Of a stretch of DNA of 64,000 bases, positions 47,851 through 60,100 are shown one piece after another (the first letter of the stretch is position 1; each line of letters starts with the position of its first letter). The notes below the pieces were generated by a model that was given only the letters and a program-made list of their open reading frames with translations, had not been told where the DNA came from and did not search any database. The translations under genes were made by a program, and so were the position numbers. The DNA is taken from positions 18,975,507 through 19,039,506 of the forward strand of contig OU342632.1 of NCBI GenBank assembly GCA_910589415.1. The letters run 5' to 3'. This DNA is from Malachius bipustulatus (taxonomy: Eukaryota > Arthropoda > Insecta > Coleoptera > Melyridae).

Positions 47851-48599
47851 TGTAGTCGCTGTTGGCGGAGTTTTTCTGCATTGTTTAATTCAAACTTTAT
47901 ATTGTGTCTTTGTTAATCGGCTGCTTTTCATATTCTGTATCTTTTTGGTTAGCTGTACTTGTGGTGGATCGGAGGATTTTGGAAAAAAATTTGCCGTTAC
48001 TATGGTTTCTCTCTATCCATATTAATTAAAAAATTATTTTAGATTCATTGAACAGTTTCTTGCTACGGCTACTTAGGTAGGTACTGATTATTCTATTAAG
48101 CACTTTAATAAGCAATTCGTATTTTATTTTGACGCAAGCTCTCCTTCGCCTTAATTGATTCTTATTTAATATTCTATTTGCAATAATTAGTCCATTGTAT
48201 GAATAAACAGTTCATGGGGAATAAGAAAATGATAACCAATACGAGGGTTACATGCGATAAATAAATTGCCCAATCACTTTTAACATTGGAAGAGCTATAA
48301 GAGCATATCAACTCATTTTCTGGATAAAGTCTATTATTCGATTATGTGGCTAATTTGATGGGGAAAGTCTTGGGCGGGCTAGGGCAAGTACAAAATATGT
48401 GCCCCAAATCAAGGGTAACTCTTTTCGTCTTTCTTAAAATGATGAAGTTTCTTCAAATGAGATGATGATTTCAAATTTTTCACCGCGCTTAAAGAATATT
48501 TTCAGGTTAAGATTAGATTCAGAGAATCTAGAAGACATATGTCTTCCCTTCTGGTGATCATTGGATTAGAGCCCCCCATCCAATTATTGCAGTTCTCGG
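47851..48599. other. Intergenic; no gene seen
   Basis: AT-rich sequence upstream of the ZP candidate promoter without coding support. Confidence 0.45.
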
Positions 48600-48790
48600 A
48601 GAAGATTTGGTCTAAAGATGGTCTTTTCCGCTAGTTGGTAAAGACCTAGACAGAGGAATCTTCTGTTTTGTACTGCATCGTCCACGATTAGGAGAAGTAT
48701 TGGTGTTTTCGTATCCCTCTATGCAGAATCTGCAGATTTTGTATACTAATCTTTCTAAGTTCTGCTCCGAATTTGCAATGCCCCATAAGA
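48600..48790 (-). pseudogene. Possible non-LTR reverse-transcriptase scrap
   Basis: A 44-codon open stretch reads NSEQNLERLVYKICRFCIEG, then a KQKIPLSRSLPTSGKD tail. The first part is like the region just after the YxDD motif in RTE-like reverse transcriptases. The catalytic motif itself is not seen, so this is tentative. Confidence 0.35.
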
Positions 48791-48891
48791 AGAAAACTTA
48801 TTCCAATCTTCTTATGCTGTTATTTCCAAGCATTTATTTTAGCCTTTCTTGATTCTGGGAAGACTTTCAGAGAGTTTTCCTTTGAGTTTTC

Positions 48892-49236
48892 TCAAATGGA
48901 TGGATTTCTCAATGGCCGATAATTCGCGAGAATCTTATTAGAGACGCAAATTTCGAAACGGAGATAAGCAATCTTGGTCTTCGGCTTCAGACTCAAAAGA
49001 TAATTTTCTAGAAACAATTTAGTTTCTAGATATGTAGATAAGATAAAAAGGTAATAGATAAGAAATTGAGGTAAGATACAGGTGAGGCTTGCCGCCGTTC
49101 GCGACCCGAACGCCCACCTTGACAACCCAGCCGTCTCTTCCTGTGCTCTGCTTGCCGGCTTCCCCGACCGCGCTCTGGATGAATCATCCACCCTTATGTC
49201 ATCTCTCACCTCTTTTTCGTCACTTTTCGTCGCCAT
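48892..49236 (-). other. Open frame with a GC-rich, CpG-rich 5' half, unknown product
   Basis: Starts MATKSDEKEVRDDIRVDDSS, continues charged for ~50 residues, then becomes hydrophobic and AT-rich (FLIYYLFIL). The first ~160 bp differ sharply in base composition from all flanks. A GTGAGA donor follows codon 9, so it could be a first coding exon of an unseen - strand gene, or the 5' end of the retroelement scrap downstream. No family recognised. Confidence 0.3.
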
Positions 49237-49889
49237 TCGTCACTTCTCGCGCGTCTCCTTTCCTGTCTTTCTATAGTTCATCGTTTTAGGTATGTGTGAT
49301 GCCCGCCAGGTGGTATCGTAGTCGTAAACTTGCGACTTGGCGTTAAAATACGCGTAGATAGACTTTAACGCCACTAATGTGTTACAACACCCAAAGAAGA
49401 TATATTGTATTTTCAAGTGATGGAGTCCCTTAGGGGCGCTATAGTGATTTGTTTCTTCTCATTGGGTAGATAGTGTTCCGTTCTCCCAATAAATATTGCT
49501 GTTCTTTCTCTGGCATTCTATGATAAGCCTTTCTTGCGGTAATATGCACCACTAGATGTAGTGGTGTGAGGTTTAAGATTAACTCCATTTGCGCTGTAGG
49601 GCATGTTCTCATTACTTTGATGTCTACCGCAGTTGTACACGAAATGTTCGGAGAAAATCTCCATGAATTGGATTTTATGGCACTATTATGGTAGTAAGAA
49701 GACTTTCGCAGTAACTATAATAAAATCCTGAAAAAGAGAGCAGGTTTTCTTCATCTTCCTTTCTCTCTATGCGGTTTTTATAATCCGGGCAACTCTTTTG
49801 CCACAACAGTGAAAACGTCCATACTCTTCCAATTTGAAATATTAAAATCATCGTCTGTCTAGATGCACATTTTCACCACTTTAATCTAT

Positions 49890-50640
49890 TTTCACTTGTT
49901 GCTCTCACTCTTACGACAACTGCTCTTAACTATCATGACAGCTGCTTTCAACTATCTCGTCGAATGTGATAGTGTGAATCTCTATTGCAACAGGGGAGAG
50001 TTACTACCATAGCAAGTTTTCACGGTGATAGTTGCTTTAACTCTCACGACAGCTGCTGTCAAATATCTCGTCGAACGTGAAAGTGCGATAGCTCTATTAC
50101 GATAGCGTGAGAGTTACTACAATAGCAAGTTTTCACGGTGATAGTTGCTTTCACTTTCACGACAGCTGCTCTCAACTATCTCGTCGAACGTGATTGTGTG
50201 ATAGTCATATTACGACAGCATGAGAGTTACTACCATAACAAGTTTTCACGGTTATAGTTGCTTTCACTCTCACGATAGTTGCCCTCAACTATCTCGTGAA
50301 ACGTGATAGTGTGATAGTCATATTGCGACGCGTGATAGTGACTAAAATTGCACGTTTTCACGGTGACGGTTGCTTTCACTCTCACGACAGCGGCTCTCAA
50401 CTATCTCGTCGAACGTGATAATGTGATAGTTCTATTGCGACAGCGTGATAGTGACTACCACTGCATGTTTTCACGGTGACGGTTGCTTTCACTCTCACGA
50501 CAGCGGCTCTCAACTTTCTCGTCGAACGTGATAATGTGATAGTTCTATTGCGACAGCGTGATAGTGACTACCATTGCATGTTTTCACGGTGACAGTTGCT
50601 TTCACTTTCATCACAGCTTCTCTCAACTATCTCGTTTTTT
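49890..50640. repeat. 113-bp tandem repeat array, about 6-7 units
   Basis: ttttcacggtga recurs at 50017, 50130, 50243, 50355, 50468 and 50581, a 112-113-bp period, with a diverged unit before. Each unit carries ctcaactatctcgtcgaacg and several copies of gtgatagt/actatc, so the monomer is itself built of short self-complementary words. Confidence 0.95.
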
Positions 50641-52339
50641 CTGCTCTCAAATTTTTTCATAAAGTCGTAGAAAACATAGCGACTTCTTCTCGCAGAAAAT
50701 TGTTATTATTCGCTTGGACGTTCCAACACTCGCCTATCGTCCTAATGAATAATCGCAATCATTCAAGGGTCGTTGAAGAATACACTATTACTTAGTAGAA
50801 GGGCTTTGGAATATAATTCTATGTAAGTAGTAGCCATAGCTTTATTTTATATTTTTTTGTAAAGTTTTAAATACAAACTAAGTACAAAAATGGTTAAGAT
50901 TCACAACTCATTCTCGCCTGCAAGATGTTTAAGTGTACCTACACGCTTAAAATTGTTGTTGCGAATGTACTCTAATAAATGGAGAAATCATTGACGCTTG
51001 AAGAAGAAGTCGATTAGTCTGTTTATTTTTTCCATTTTCAATTTCCATTAGACTAAACCCATTCATATACGAAGAAGTTATTTTTTCACGCAACAGAGCC
51101 TCAATCATTTATACAGGGTGATTAGTGACATAGTTGAAGTCAGGTAAAGGACATCGAGGCCAGTCTTATCTGTGATATAAAAAAATTAACAGTTCAAGGT
51201 TTAGGTTCTAATTTTAACGGCAGTTTGATGAAATCCGTAACATAATTTAACAGGAACGCTCAGCTACTGATGAGGCTCTTCGAGATTACAAAAAAGTCCG
51301 ACTGGAAATCCAGGACCGTACCTACTTGAAAAAAATTGTTTTCATTTTTTGACAGAAAAGCACATTTTCCGTTCAACCTTCGGAAAAACGACATCGGATT
51401 TGGCAAAGTACCTATTAAAAGAAAAAAATGTAAATTGTGCTTCGTGTCAATAGCCCTTAGACAGATAGTCCACAAAACAATAATTGATAAGAAATTATCT
51501 GTTGTTGAAATCAGAAAGAAGTCTCCTCTCACAATGCAGGGGAAAAAGTGGGCTTATATGTACATATTATACCTATATGAGCCCCTAATCATTCCGAAAT
51601 GACGATGATACCTAACAGTATTTTCTTAGGAATAGCCTGCCATGCTTGCATGAAAGCACCAGTACTTGTCTTTTACGGAGGTTGATATTTTCTCGTTACT
51701 CGTCCACTTCATCCACCTGGTGTTTGATCGAGTATGAAATCAGTTTTGTATCGATGACCTTTTCAGTTTAAATTTGCACCTTGTGGCTTTAGCGAGACAC
51801 GATGAGCAGCTTCTGCATGCTACATTGACCTTAACTTGCCAATTCAAGCCTAATATTGTATTAATTCATGGATGACGAAAAAACAATAGTAATTTAGCTA
51901 CTAAATGCTGCTGGTTGACTGGTGAATCTTCTATACCAGAACCAGAACTGGTGGATTCTGCGTGTAATTTTTTTAGAGTAGTACATGTGTTTGTAAAGCG
52001 AGAGTAACAAAAAAGACTGAGAGTATAGACAATTCTATTTTAACAAATTAATCCCCCTCCCGCTTCATCTATAGGGAGACGGGAGGGAAGAGCAATTCCA
52101 TATGTAGTTTCAGCCGTTAAATGCGGATCTGCAATAAAAAATAGGGATACCAATTTAAAATTTCATTATTACCTCTACCACTCACAACGGGATGAAGGAA
52201 AAATATCAAAAATATCGTAAAATATGTCCCCCCTCCTGTATCTATCACGTCACCATAATTTCATGAAAATATGTTAAACCGTTTTCGAGGTATCGCAATG
52301 TAACGCTTTTAAAAACTCACCCTGTATATTATGTAACAA
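50641..52339. other. Non-coding; possible 1.2-kb element with CAGGGTGA ends
   Basis: CAGGGTGA at 51114 and TCACCCTG ending at 52324 form a short inverted repeat, each flanked by TA. Only ~8-10 bp match, and the interior has no transposase frame, so the two ends may be unrelated copies of a common motif. Confidence 0.35.
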
Positions 52340-54790
52340 GTAGGTATATAATAATGAGTCGCTGGAGCATACTGGAAGGTTCAACATACTAGCCGGAAAA
52401 CTCAACAGTATCGGAAAAAGAGACTTTCGAAAAACGATTGCGATTGGAAGTGTTACGTGGAGAATTGCGACCGGAGCGGGGAATCCCCCGCGAGGGTCTG
52501 AGAAACAGGCTTTTCTGACATCGAAAACACATTTTCTGGACATCTCGGAATTTTTTCGCTATTTTTCTCGTAACTAGCACCTTCCAATTGATAAGGCTGA
52601 ATTTTTCCGTGTTTTTCCTGCAAAAAAATTTTCACCCCGAACTGATGGAATTTCACATGCTCAGGGTAGGTAGGTACTTATAAGAAAAAAAATTCTTTCG
52701 TTTCTATGAGAGAGGTGTTATTTTCCACTAATTCGGACACGACAAATCCGGAAATGCAAACCGTTTCTCGATTTTAACCCATGAGCAGTTACCGGTATTT
52801 TCCAAACATCGACACTTACTTACTCCGGGAAGCTCGTCAGTGTCGGAAAAAAACGATCCTTCCACTACAAACGCGTTTTTCCGGTAACCAGTACCGTTCG
52901 GTTGACAGCGTTGAAGTTTTTCGCATTTTTCTGCGAGAAAAAATTTTTCATCCCGATGGAAACAATGGAGCTTTTTACATGTTGAGGGTGGTAATTTTAA
53001 GAGAAAAAAATGTTTTTGGTTTCGATGAGAGAGATTTTCCACTAGTTTAGACAAGACAATTCTGGAACTTCAAACCGTTCTTCGATAAAAGGCGAGATTC
53101 CGAAGTTGCGTAAAACTTTTTCGACCATTTCTCGATTTTGGCTCAATCCATGTTTTCTGTATTTTAGAAACCTCGGCACTCACGCCTAAAAACTTAATAC
53201 CGTCGATACAACCGATACTTCGATTAAAAAAGCGATTGTGATTGAAAGTGTTACGTGAAAATTCTGGCCGGGGCGGGGAATCCCGCGAGAGTGAGCAAAA
53301 CACACTTTTCTTTCATCGTAAAATCCATTTTCCAGACAATATTGAATTATTTCGCTATTTTTCCCGTAGACAGAATCGTTCAATTGATAAAGCTAAATTT
53401 TTTCATATTTTTCCACCAGAAAAAATTTTCGCCCGACAGTTCAGGAAAATTTCCAGACATTTTTTTTCTTGTGTAGATGGGAGAGGTATCGTGTTCCACT
53501 AACTCGAACACGGCCAATCAGAATCTGCAAACCGTTCGTCGATAAGAGGCGAGATTCCGAAGTTACGTGAAAATTTTTCGACTATTTCTCGATTTCGGCC
53601 CATTCGCGGTTTTACGTATTTTCCAAACCTCGACACTCACGACAAAAAATTTAACACCGTCGGAAAAAAACGGTCTTTCGACTACAAAAGCGCTTGCGAT
53701 TGGAAGTGATACTTCGAAATTTTCGAATAGGGCGGGGAATCCCGCTAGGGTCTGCAAAACACCCTTTTCTGCGATCGGAAAATCCGTTTTCCGGACATTG
53801 CGGAATTTTTTCGTTATTTTTCCCGCAACATATTGGCAATGCTGAATTTTTTCAATTTTGCTGAAGTTCGCGAAAATATTAAGAGTTTAAAATTAAAAAG
53901 AAAAATTTTCTTATGTGGATGGGAGAGGTGTCGTTTTCCATTAACTCGGACACGGCGAATCCGGATCTGCAAACCGTTCCTCGATAAGATGCGAGATTCC
54001 GAAGTTACGTGAAAATTTTTCGACCATTTCTCAATTTTAGCCCATTCGCGGTTTTCTGTATTTTCCAAACCTCGACACTCACGCCAAAAAATCCAACACC
54101 GTCGGAAAAAACGGTCTTTCGACTACAAAAGCGCTTGCTAGTGAAAGTGATACTTCAAGAAATGCGAATAGGGCGGGGAATCACACTAGGGTCTGCAAAA
54201 CACCCTTTTCTGCGATCGGAAAATCCATTTTCAGGACATTTTTGATTTTTTACCTATTTTTTCCGTAACCAGCATCATTCAAGTGATAAGGCTGAATTTT
54301 TTCGTATTTTTCCACCAGAAAAAATTTTCATCCAACTTTTGGTGAATTTTGCTGAATTTCAGGAAAATTTTAAGACATTTTTTTTTCTTGTGTGGATGGG
54401 AGAGGTGTATTATTCCACTAACTCGGACACGGCGAATCAGGATGTGTAAAACGTTCGTCGATAAGAGGCGAGATTCGGAAGTTACGTGAAAATTTTTCGA
54501 CCATTTCTCGATTTCGGCGCATTCGCGGTTTTCCTTATTTTCCAAACCCTGTAAATATGCCAGAAAACTTAACAGCGTCGGAAGAAATGGTCTTCCGTAT
54601 TCAATCTTCATTCCCGTAACCACCACCATTGACCAAGACTGAATTTTTTTTCTAATTTCCCTCGAGAAAAAATTCCCCCCCCCCCCCCCGAACTGATTGA
54701 ATTTTGCATACTTCAGTTCAGGATAATATTAAGACAGAAAAAAAATATTTTCGCTGCAATGGAAGAGGTTTCGTGCTCCATTAATTCTAA
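52340..54790. repeat. Tandem array of ~360-480-bp units, about six
   Basis: tattttccaaacctcgacactcac-type landmarks occur at about 52799, 53159, 53627, 54060 and 54537. Units share gggcggggaatccc, ccattttc(c/t)ggacat, ggctgaattttttc and gggagaggtgt blocks. Unit lengths vary by internal deletion. Many 60-110-codon frames on both strands arise from these units and carry no known domain. Confidence 0.92.
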
Positions 54791-56459
54791 TTTTTCTATT
54801 CTACGGGTACCCTTTTCAAGGTGCAACCCTTAAAAGGGGGTTGGTTATCCAAGAGCACATTTTCCAAAATAAGTAAAAATGGATTAAATGAGAAACTTTA
54901 AAATTTCCCCCTTATTACTATTATTATTATTGTTAAGACCAATAAACTCACATACAGTGGGTATTATAATATATAAAGGGCCATTTTTATTAAAATACCA
55001 TTACATTTATGATTTATCAAGTCCAGAAAAAATAGGAGAAAAAGAACCGCCAGACGAACGTAAAAGTAATTTCGTTTTTTTAATTCAAGATCCGGAACCT
55101 TGAAAATAATCCACCCTTGATGAAATTTTAAATAATCTGCTTTGATAATTAATTATTGTAAAGAAGTGATCTTTTTAATTGGTAACCATATCTTAGTTCG
55201 GTAATTAAGCACCTATTATCATCAACATCCACTACTTCTTATGAAACACCAGCACCAATACCAACATTGGATGTTCTTGGCAACTGAATTAGCATCAACA
55301 TTTGTAAAGAATTCTTTTGCCCGAAATTAATGAATAGAAACCGAGTAATATATTATGGATCATTACCGTGACAATTGGCGGTAAAGCGTTGCAAGTACCT
55401 ACCAGTTCCATCACCGCTCACGTCCAAAAAAGTTTAATGCGCCAAATTTTGGCAATACTTACGCACGCACTTTTATCTTCTTCGAGGAAACATCTGAAAG
55501 TGCTGTTTTTTAATGTTGAAGATTTGCCGATGAGAGCTTTTATTGCTCGTATCTGCATAATATTTCAGTATCTCATTGATAAAATCACGATCATCACCAC
55601 GATCGAGAGATTACAAGCTGATATGTTCAAGTGTGTTAAGGTTAAATGACGCAAAATAGGAATTTCATTGTCTGTGTAATGCGTCGGTATATCATGACTT
55701 TAGGTGGTAACAACAGCGATCACTCTCGCGTAAAAATTTCATTCCATCTTGTATACCTACCGATGTAATTACTACACGACCTGATATTGAATAAACGATT
55801 TTGAAACTAAGGAGCACCAGCAGAAATAAAAAAGAAAAGAGTACGAAGAGATCTTCAACAAACTGAACCTATGTAGATATGAAATGTCGTTACCTAATCC
55901 AATAATCTCAAGATACATGAAGCATGTAATTGAATGGTTCATCCCGAATTCCATAGTGAAGAAATAACATCACATATTATTATTATAAAGTAGGTATCTG
56001 ATGATAAACTACATAAAAGTGATAAAAAATTGAACGACTTTGTCGTATCGAAACGACGGTGGAGTATTTTCCCATAACGGGCACGTTTCATGCTTCTGCA
56101 AACTATATCAAACTGTAAGAAGTAATCACAAATCTAATAAAAGAGTATGCAATGCAGTATTTTTGTTACAGTTACTCATATCGGACAAATGATTCGAGAA
56201 ATTACCTACGGAACACCGTTAAGCTGCTGATTTGCACGAATAAATCCAATTTTAATGTAGCGCAGGTGTTTGATGTTAATATTATTATAGGTATCAATGC
56301 AAATAAAGCGTATACATGCGTTCATAGTTCTTACCAACTTCAGGCTTTAGCCATCATAATCCTCAACTGTTTAAGTAGAAACCTACCATTCACCCATATG
56401 GTTTTGGGTATATGAGGCGAAAGTAATTTTCAAGTCAAGTAAACCATAAAAGACCTTCA
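54791..56459. other. Intergenic; no gene seen
   Basis: Contains an (ATT)n stretch near 54912-54935. Several short open frames have no family features and no splice context I trust. Confidence 0.45.
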
Positions 56460-57700
56460 TGATGGTCAGATGAACTTATGCGGGAAAACATGGGGATTAA
56501 TACACATGGCATACTGGGCATACACCAGAATGATTAGACCAATGTTGTTGGCATGGTGGACAAAGATGCAACAAAGTACCGCGATAAACAAGATTAGCCA
56601 GGTTCAAAGACTTTCATACATTGCGATAACGGGGGCAAATAACAACTCCAACTGCAGCAATGTAAGTCCTTCTAGACCTCCCTCCACTTCATTTAACGAT
56701 AATGGAAGAGGCAAGAATGGCACGACTAAGGCTGCGAAAAGAACCAAGCAGCAAATACGCGGAGTTTGGACATAATAGAATAAAAAACCATGAGTTAGTG
56801 GACCTGCTAGATGTAAACACAGACCACATGACTCCAAAATTCAAATTCTAAAAGAACTTTGAGGTATAGGAATTAGGATCGGGAGGAATGGAATTAACCA
56901 ACAGACTGGTCAAAGACCGACATATCTCTTGGGCAGTGAGCAACTGTATATTAATCAGAAATATATGCCATACTACACTGCGTAAGAGAGAACAACAAGA
57001 GGGCCTATAAGAAAAGGGGATCAACATATTGACAGACAGTCAGGCGGTTCTGAGAGCTATAGCTATAACCTCGAAAGCCTGGTAGGACGCAACAAGGTAA
57101 CTTTGATCTGGGTGCCAGGACACAGCGGAATCATATAGTCAATGAAAAAACCGACGAGCTGGCAAGAAATGGATCCTCGGCTAAATATACTGTCCCAGAA
57201 CCGGCCCTAAGTACCAAAGAGTACAGCATGACCAAGTTAATATATGGGTTAGGAAAAAACCAAAGAATATTGAGATAAAAGGTCCAAACATCAACATGGG
57301 AAAGCCTTCAGAAGGCACCCATAAAGAAGAAAACTGAATAATTACAGTAAGAATCAGTTACGTATCACAATGGGATTACTGACGGGCTGACCTAAAAGAA
57401 TATCACTTAAATAAAATAGGACTGTTCAATGGAGACCTAAGCTGCCGAGAATGCAGCAAGCCAAAGAGACAGCTAAACATGTCCTGTGCGAATGCGAAGC
57501 TCCAACTCTGGACCGCAGAAGACAGGAAATATATGGACATACGAAGAATATGACACTCATCCAGTGATGGAAGTGTACAAAATAATTCAGGTAAGCAGAC
57601 TGACAGAATGGGTGGCAATGAGGGTGACAGAATGAGGCTGAGGTGCTTCGGCGATCTTGAATCACAGGGCCCTCGAAGGAAAAAAAACATAAAAGAAGGA
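56460..57700 (+). pseudogene. Jockey/R1-like retroelement relic: RT thumb, RNase H, zinc knuckle
   Basis: In shifting + frames: MIRPMLLAWWTKMQQSTAIN and KISQVQRL (RT thumb), PTAAM-VLLDLPPLHLTI, HMTPKFKF, then RNase H pieces ILTDSQAVLRAIAITSKAW (57020-57080) and TLIWVPGHSGI-like (57100-57130), and a terminal CRECSKP...CANAK-type Cys region near 57437-57500. Order and spacing match the C-terminal half of Jockey-like pol proteins. Many frameshifts and stops. Confidence 0.8.
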
Positions 57701-57899
57701 AATAAGAAAAGTTAAAAGGAAGAGTTTCAGTTTCAGGGAATTCTGTGGGAACATCACCCCAACACCTGAAGCATCAAGACTTCCTTATTAAACTCATTAA
57801 ATTTATGTTCTTAACACTAACTTGCTAGAATCTCTGCATAATGATAATAATTATCATCTTGGCCTCAAAAAGCATTGAAGCATTGTTCAGAGGAAATTT

Positions 57900-58430
57900 G
57901 ACTCAGAAAACCGGAAAATTAAGAGCAAAGAGCTTTACTTCTCCTGGCAGTGCACTGGAACACTTTCTTGAAACCTTAAAGCCCAAAAAATAAGATTACG
58001 GGGCACTGTCAAAACTATATGCATTTCCAAAAGGTTGAAGCGGGCAATCGACACCTTTCAAGCATTCAAAATCACCTGGAGTGGATGGCATATATTTGCG
58101 GGATCTTGCAAAGAGAGTTGAAGGATCTGATATCACATCTGGTTAGAATATTCAGAAGCTGCTTGGCAATGAGATATAGGTATACCACAAACCTGGAGAA
58201 GAGTTTCATGCCAAAGTGCGAAAAAATGCATCATTCTTCCAAAATCATGCAAATAGCTCTACTTCTATTGGAAATTCACTTTCCATGCATTGCACTGGAA
58301 CACCTTCTTGAAATTTTAAAGCCCACAAATAAAGATTGGATCACTGACAAAGCCATATGCCTTCCTGAAAAGTTGACGTTATCTGCCGGAGATGTAGACT
58401 CTTACACATGAACTGATGGAAAAGTACTGC
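57900..58430 (+). pseudogene. Jockey-like reverse-transcriptase N-terminal fragment with partial duplication
   Basis: Combining frames gives FK--KSPGVDGI-like (58040-58090), KDLISHLVRIFRSCLAMRYR and IPQTWRRV, matching the RT1-RT2 region (SPGxDG ... IF--CL--GYIP--WR). A 90-bp segment (gcactggaacac-ttcttgaaa...aaagccca) is present at both ~57950 and ~58290. It follows the RNase H relic although it belongs before it in an intact element, so it is a separate or rearranged insertion. Confidence 0.6.
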
Positions 58431-59199
58431 GAGGTCACCTCCAGGTTATCATAGGTGTTCAATAAAGAAGACGAGACATAATCTTATGTAACATTAGTGA
58501 GTGCCAAGCATGTTCATTCAGTCTCCACATTGGGGCAAAAAATGTTTTACCAATGACTTTAATGACTTCAATATGGCGAATGTGATTCAGCTGCTTATGG
58601 TGATCAAAAGTCTCCATGGGGCCATGAAAAATCTGCTATTTTTCTGTTATTTCTGTTCACCTGAATAACTTTTTTATTAAAAGAGCTACGAAGGCGGTGA
58701 AACTCGCAAATGAGAAGAATTTGACGCGTACTACAGTGGTGAAAACAGAAAAACAATTGAAACTCGACTTCATGAGATATATTGTTTGATAAAATCTAAT
58801 TAAAAGGTCTTTTTCGATTTAAGATATCCTAAACGTCGGATATACGATAGAATCAATAACTACTTAGTCCACTTGTATTTCTATTAATAGTGATACATAG
58901 TCACGGTTACTTACTGTAACAGCTAATCCTTTATAGGTTACTTCAAAGTAACTGTAATTTTACTGCCAGTTATTGTACCTATGTGTAGTTATTTGATCGT
59001 CTCCTTTGATAAACGGTCTACTTTTTCATTTCCCTTAATATTTACAAATGCGAGGATGTGAAGATCTGTCTCCTGTCTCTCCCACTATCATGTTCTTTGA
59101 GTGAAACGATTTATTGTTGAATCGTTTGGATTGAAATGAGGAATTTTTTGCAAATCATGCTGGTAGAGATTGGTAAACGTATCAGGTATATTATCAGGT
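58431..59199. other. No gene seen
   Basis: Non-coding sequence between retroelement relics; no further domain could be read. Confidence 0.45.
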
Positions 59200-60100
59200 T
59201 CAGGGAAATGGAACCCTGATCAGGAGCGAAACTCGGCAACAAGAACGTTCCGAAACCTATAAGAGCACTAGTGTGGATACCAGGGACCCAAGAGGAACCA
59301 GAAAAAAAATACAAAAAAGACTGGGAATTCAGAACCAGGGATTAAAAACCAGAAACGTGGATCCTAGTGGACAGAAAACCTGACACAAAAGGCAACAACT
59401 AATTTTCCTCATGGGAGAAAACCTATGGGAGAAAATAGAGCAACTTCAATGCAGACCTTATCTAAACCTAACTGGGGTGCTGTTCAAGCGACTAGGTAGG
59501 TAAAGGGCAGAGGGAGCAGAGAAGATGTAACTGAAAAAGCTGAGTAAACACCGGCTGAGATGGGCAATTGGACTTCTAACAGGATACTGCCCACTAATGA
59601 AACGTGGATCCTTTTGGACAGAAAACCTGACACAAAAGGCCAACAACTAATTTTCCTCATGGGAGAAAACCTATGGGAGAAAATAGAGCAACTTCAATGC
59701 AGACTTTACCTAAACCTAACTGGGGTGCTGTTCAAGCGACTAGGTGGGTAAAGGGCAGAGGGAGCAGAGAAGATGTAACTGAAAAAGCTGAGTAAGCACC
59801 AGCTGAGATGGGCAATTGGACTTCTAACAGGACACTGCCCACTAATGATGTTGACCCCTATACCACCTAATATGTGAATGCCCAGCACTAGAGGGAACTA
59901 GACTTCTAGTATTTGGGACCGAAATGGCAGAACCAAAAGAAATAGAACAAGCACCCATTGGACTCATACTGAAATACTTTCGGGAGATGGGACCGATGAG
60001 ATAATTATCCAAAGGGGTACAATAAGCACAAGCTTCAGTACAAGGGCTTTTGAACCTACCCTAGAAGTAATAATAAATAATAATAAAATAATAATCAGGT
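59200..60100 (+). pseudogene. Internally deleted Jockey-like element: DUF4780-like ORF1 part joined to 3' tail
   Basis: 59250-59300 reads KPIRALVWIPGTQEEPEKK, then DRKPDTKGQQLIFLMGENLW and CRPYLNLTGVLFKRLG, which resembles the ORF1-type DUF4780 domain. Straight after comes LRWAIGLLTGHCPL, the start of the post-RNase H region, then a CECPALEGTRLLVFG segment and a LKYFREMG ending near 59990. An (AATAAT)n-type run at 60067-60095 looks like the 3' tail. Endonuclease, RT and RNase H are absent. Confidence 0.65.
59353..59846. repeat. 247-bp perfect-period tandem duplication inside the deleted element
   Basis: aaacgtggatcc recurs at 59353 and 59600, and actgcccactaatg at 59586 and 59833, both 247 bp apart, with few differences. 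The duplicated unit spans half of the DUF4780-like part and the start of the 3' region. Confidence 0.95.

Noticed and set aside
52728..54629. Several 60-116-residue open frames on both strands
   Set aside because: They recur at repeat period in the ~440-bp array and show no conserved domain, so they are repeat products.
55480..55530. Small - strand exon between a tttcag and a GTAAGT
   Set aside because: The enclosed ~35 nt do not connect to any coding exon in phase and no family match is possible.
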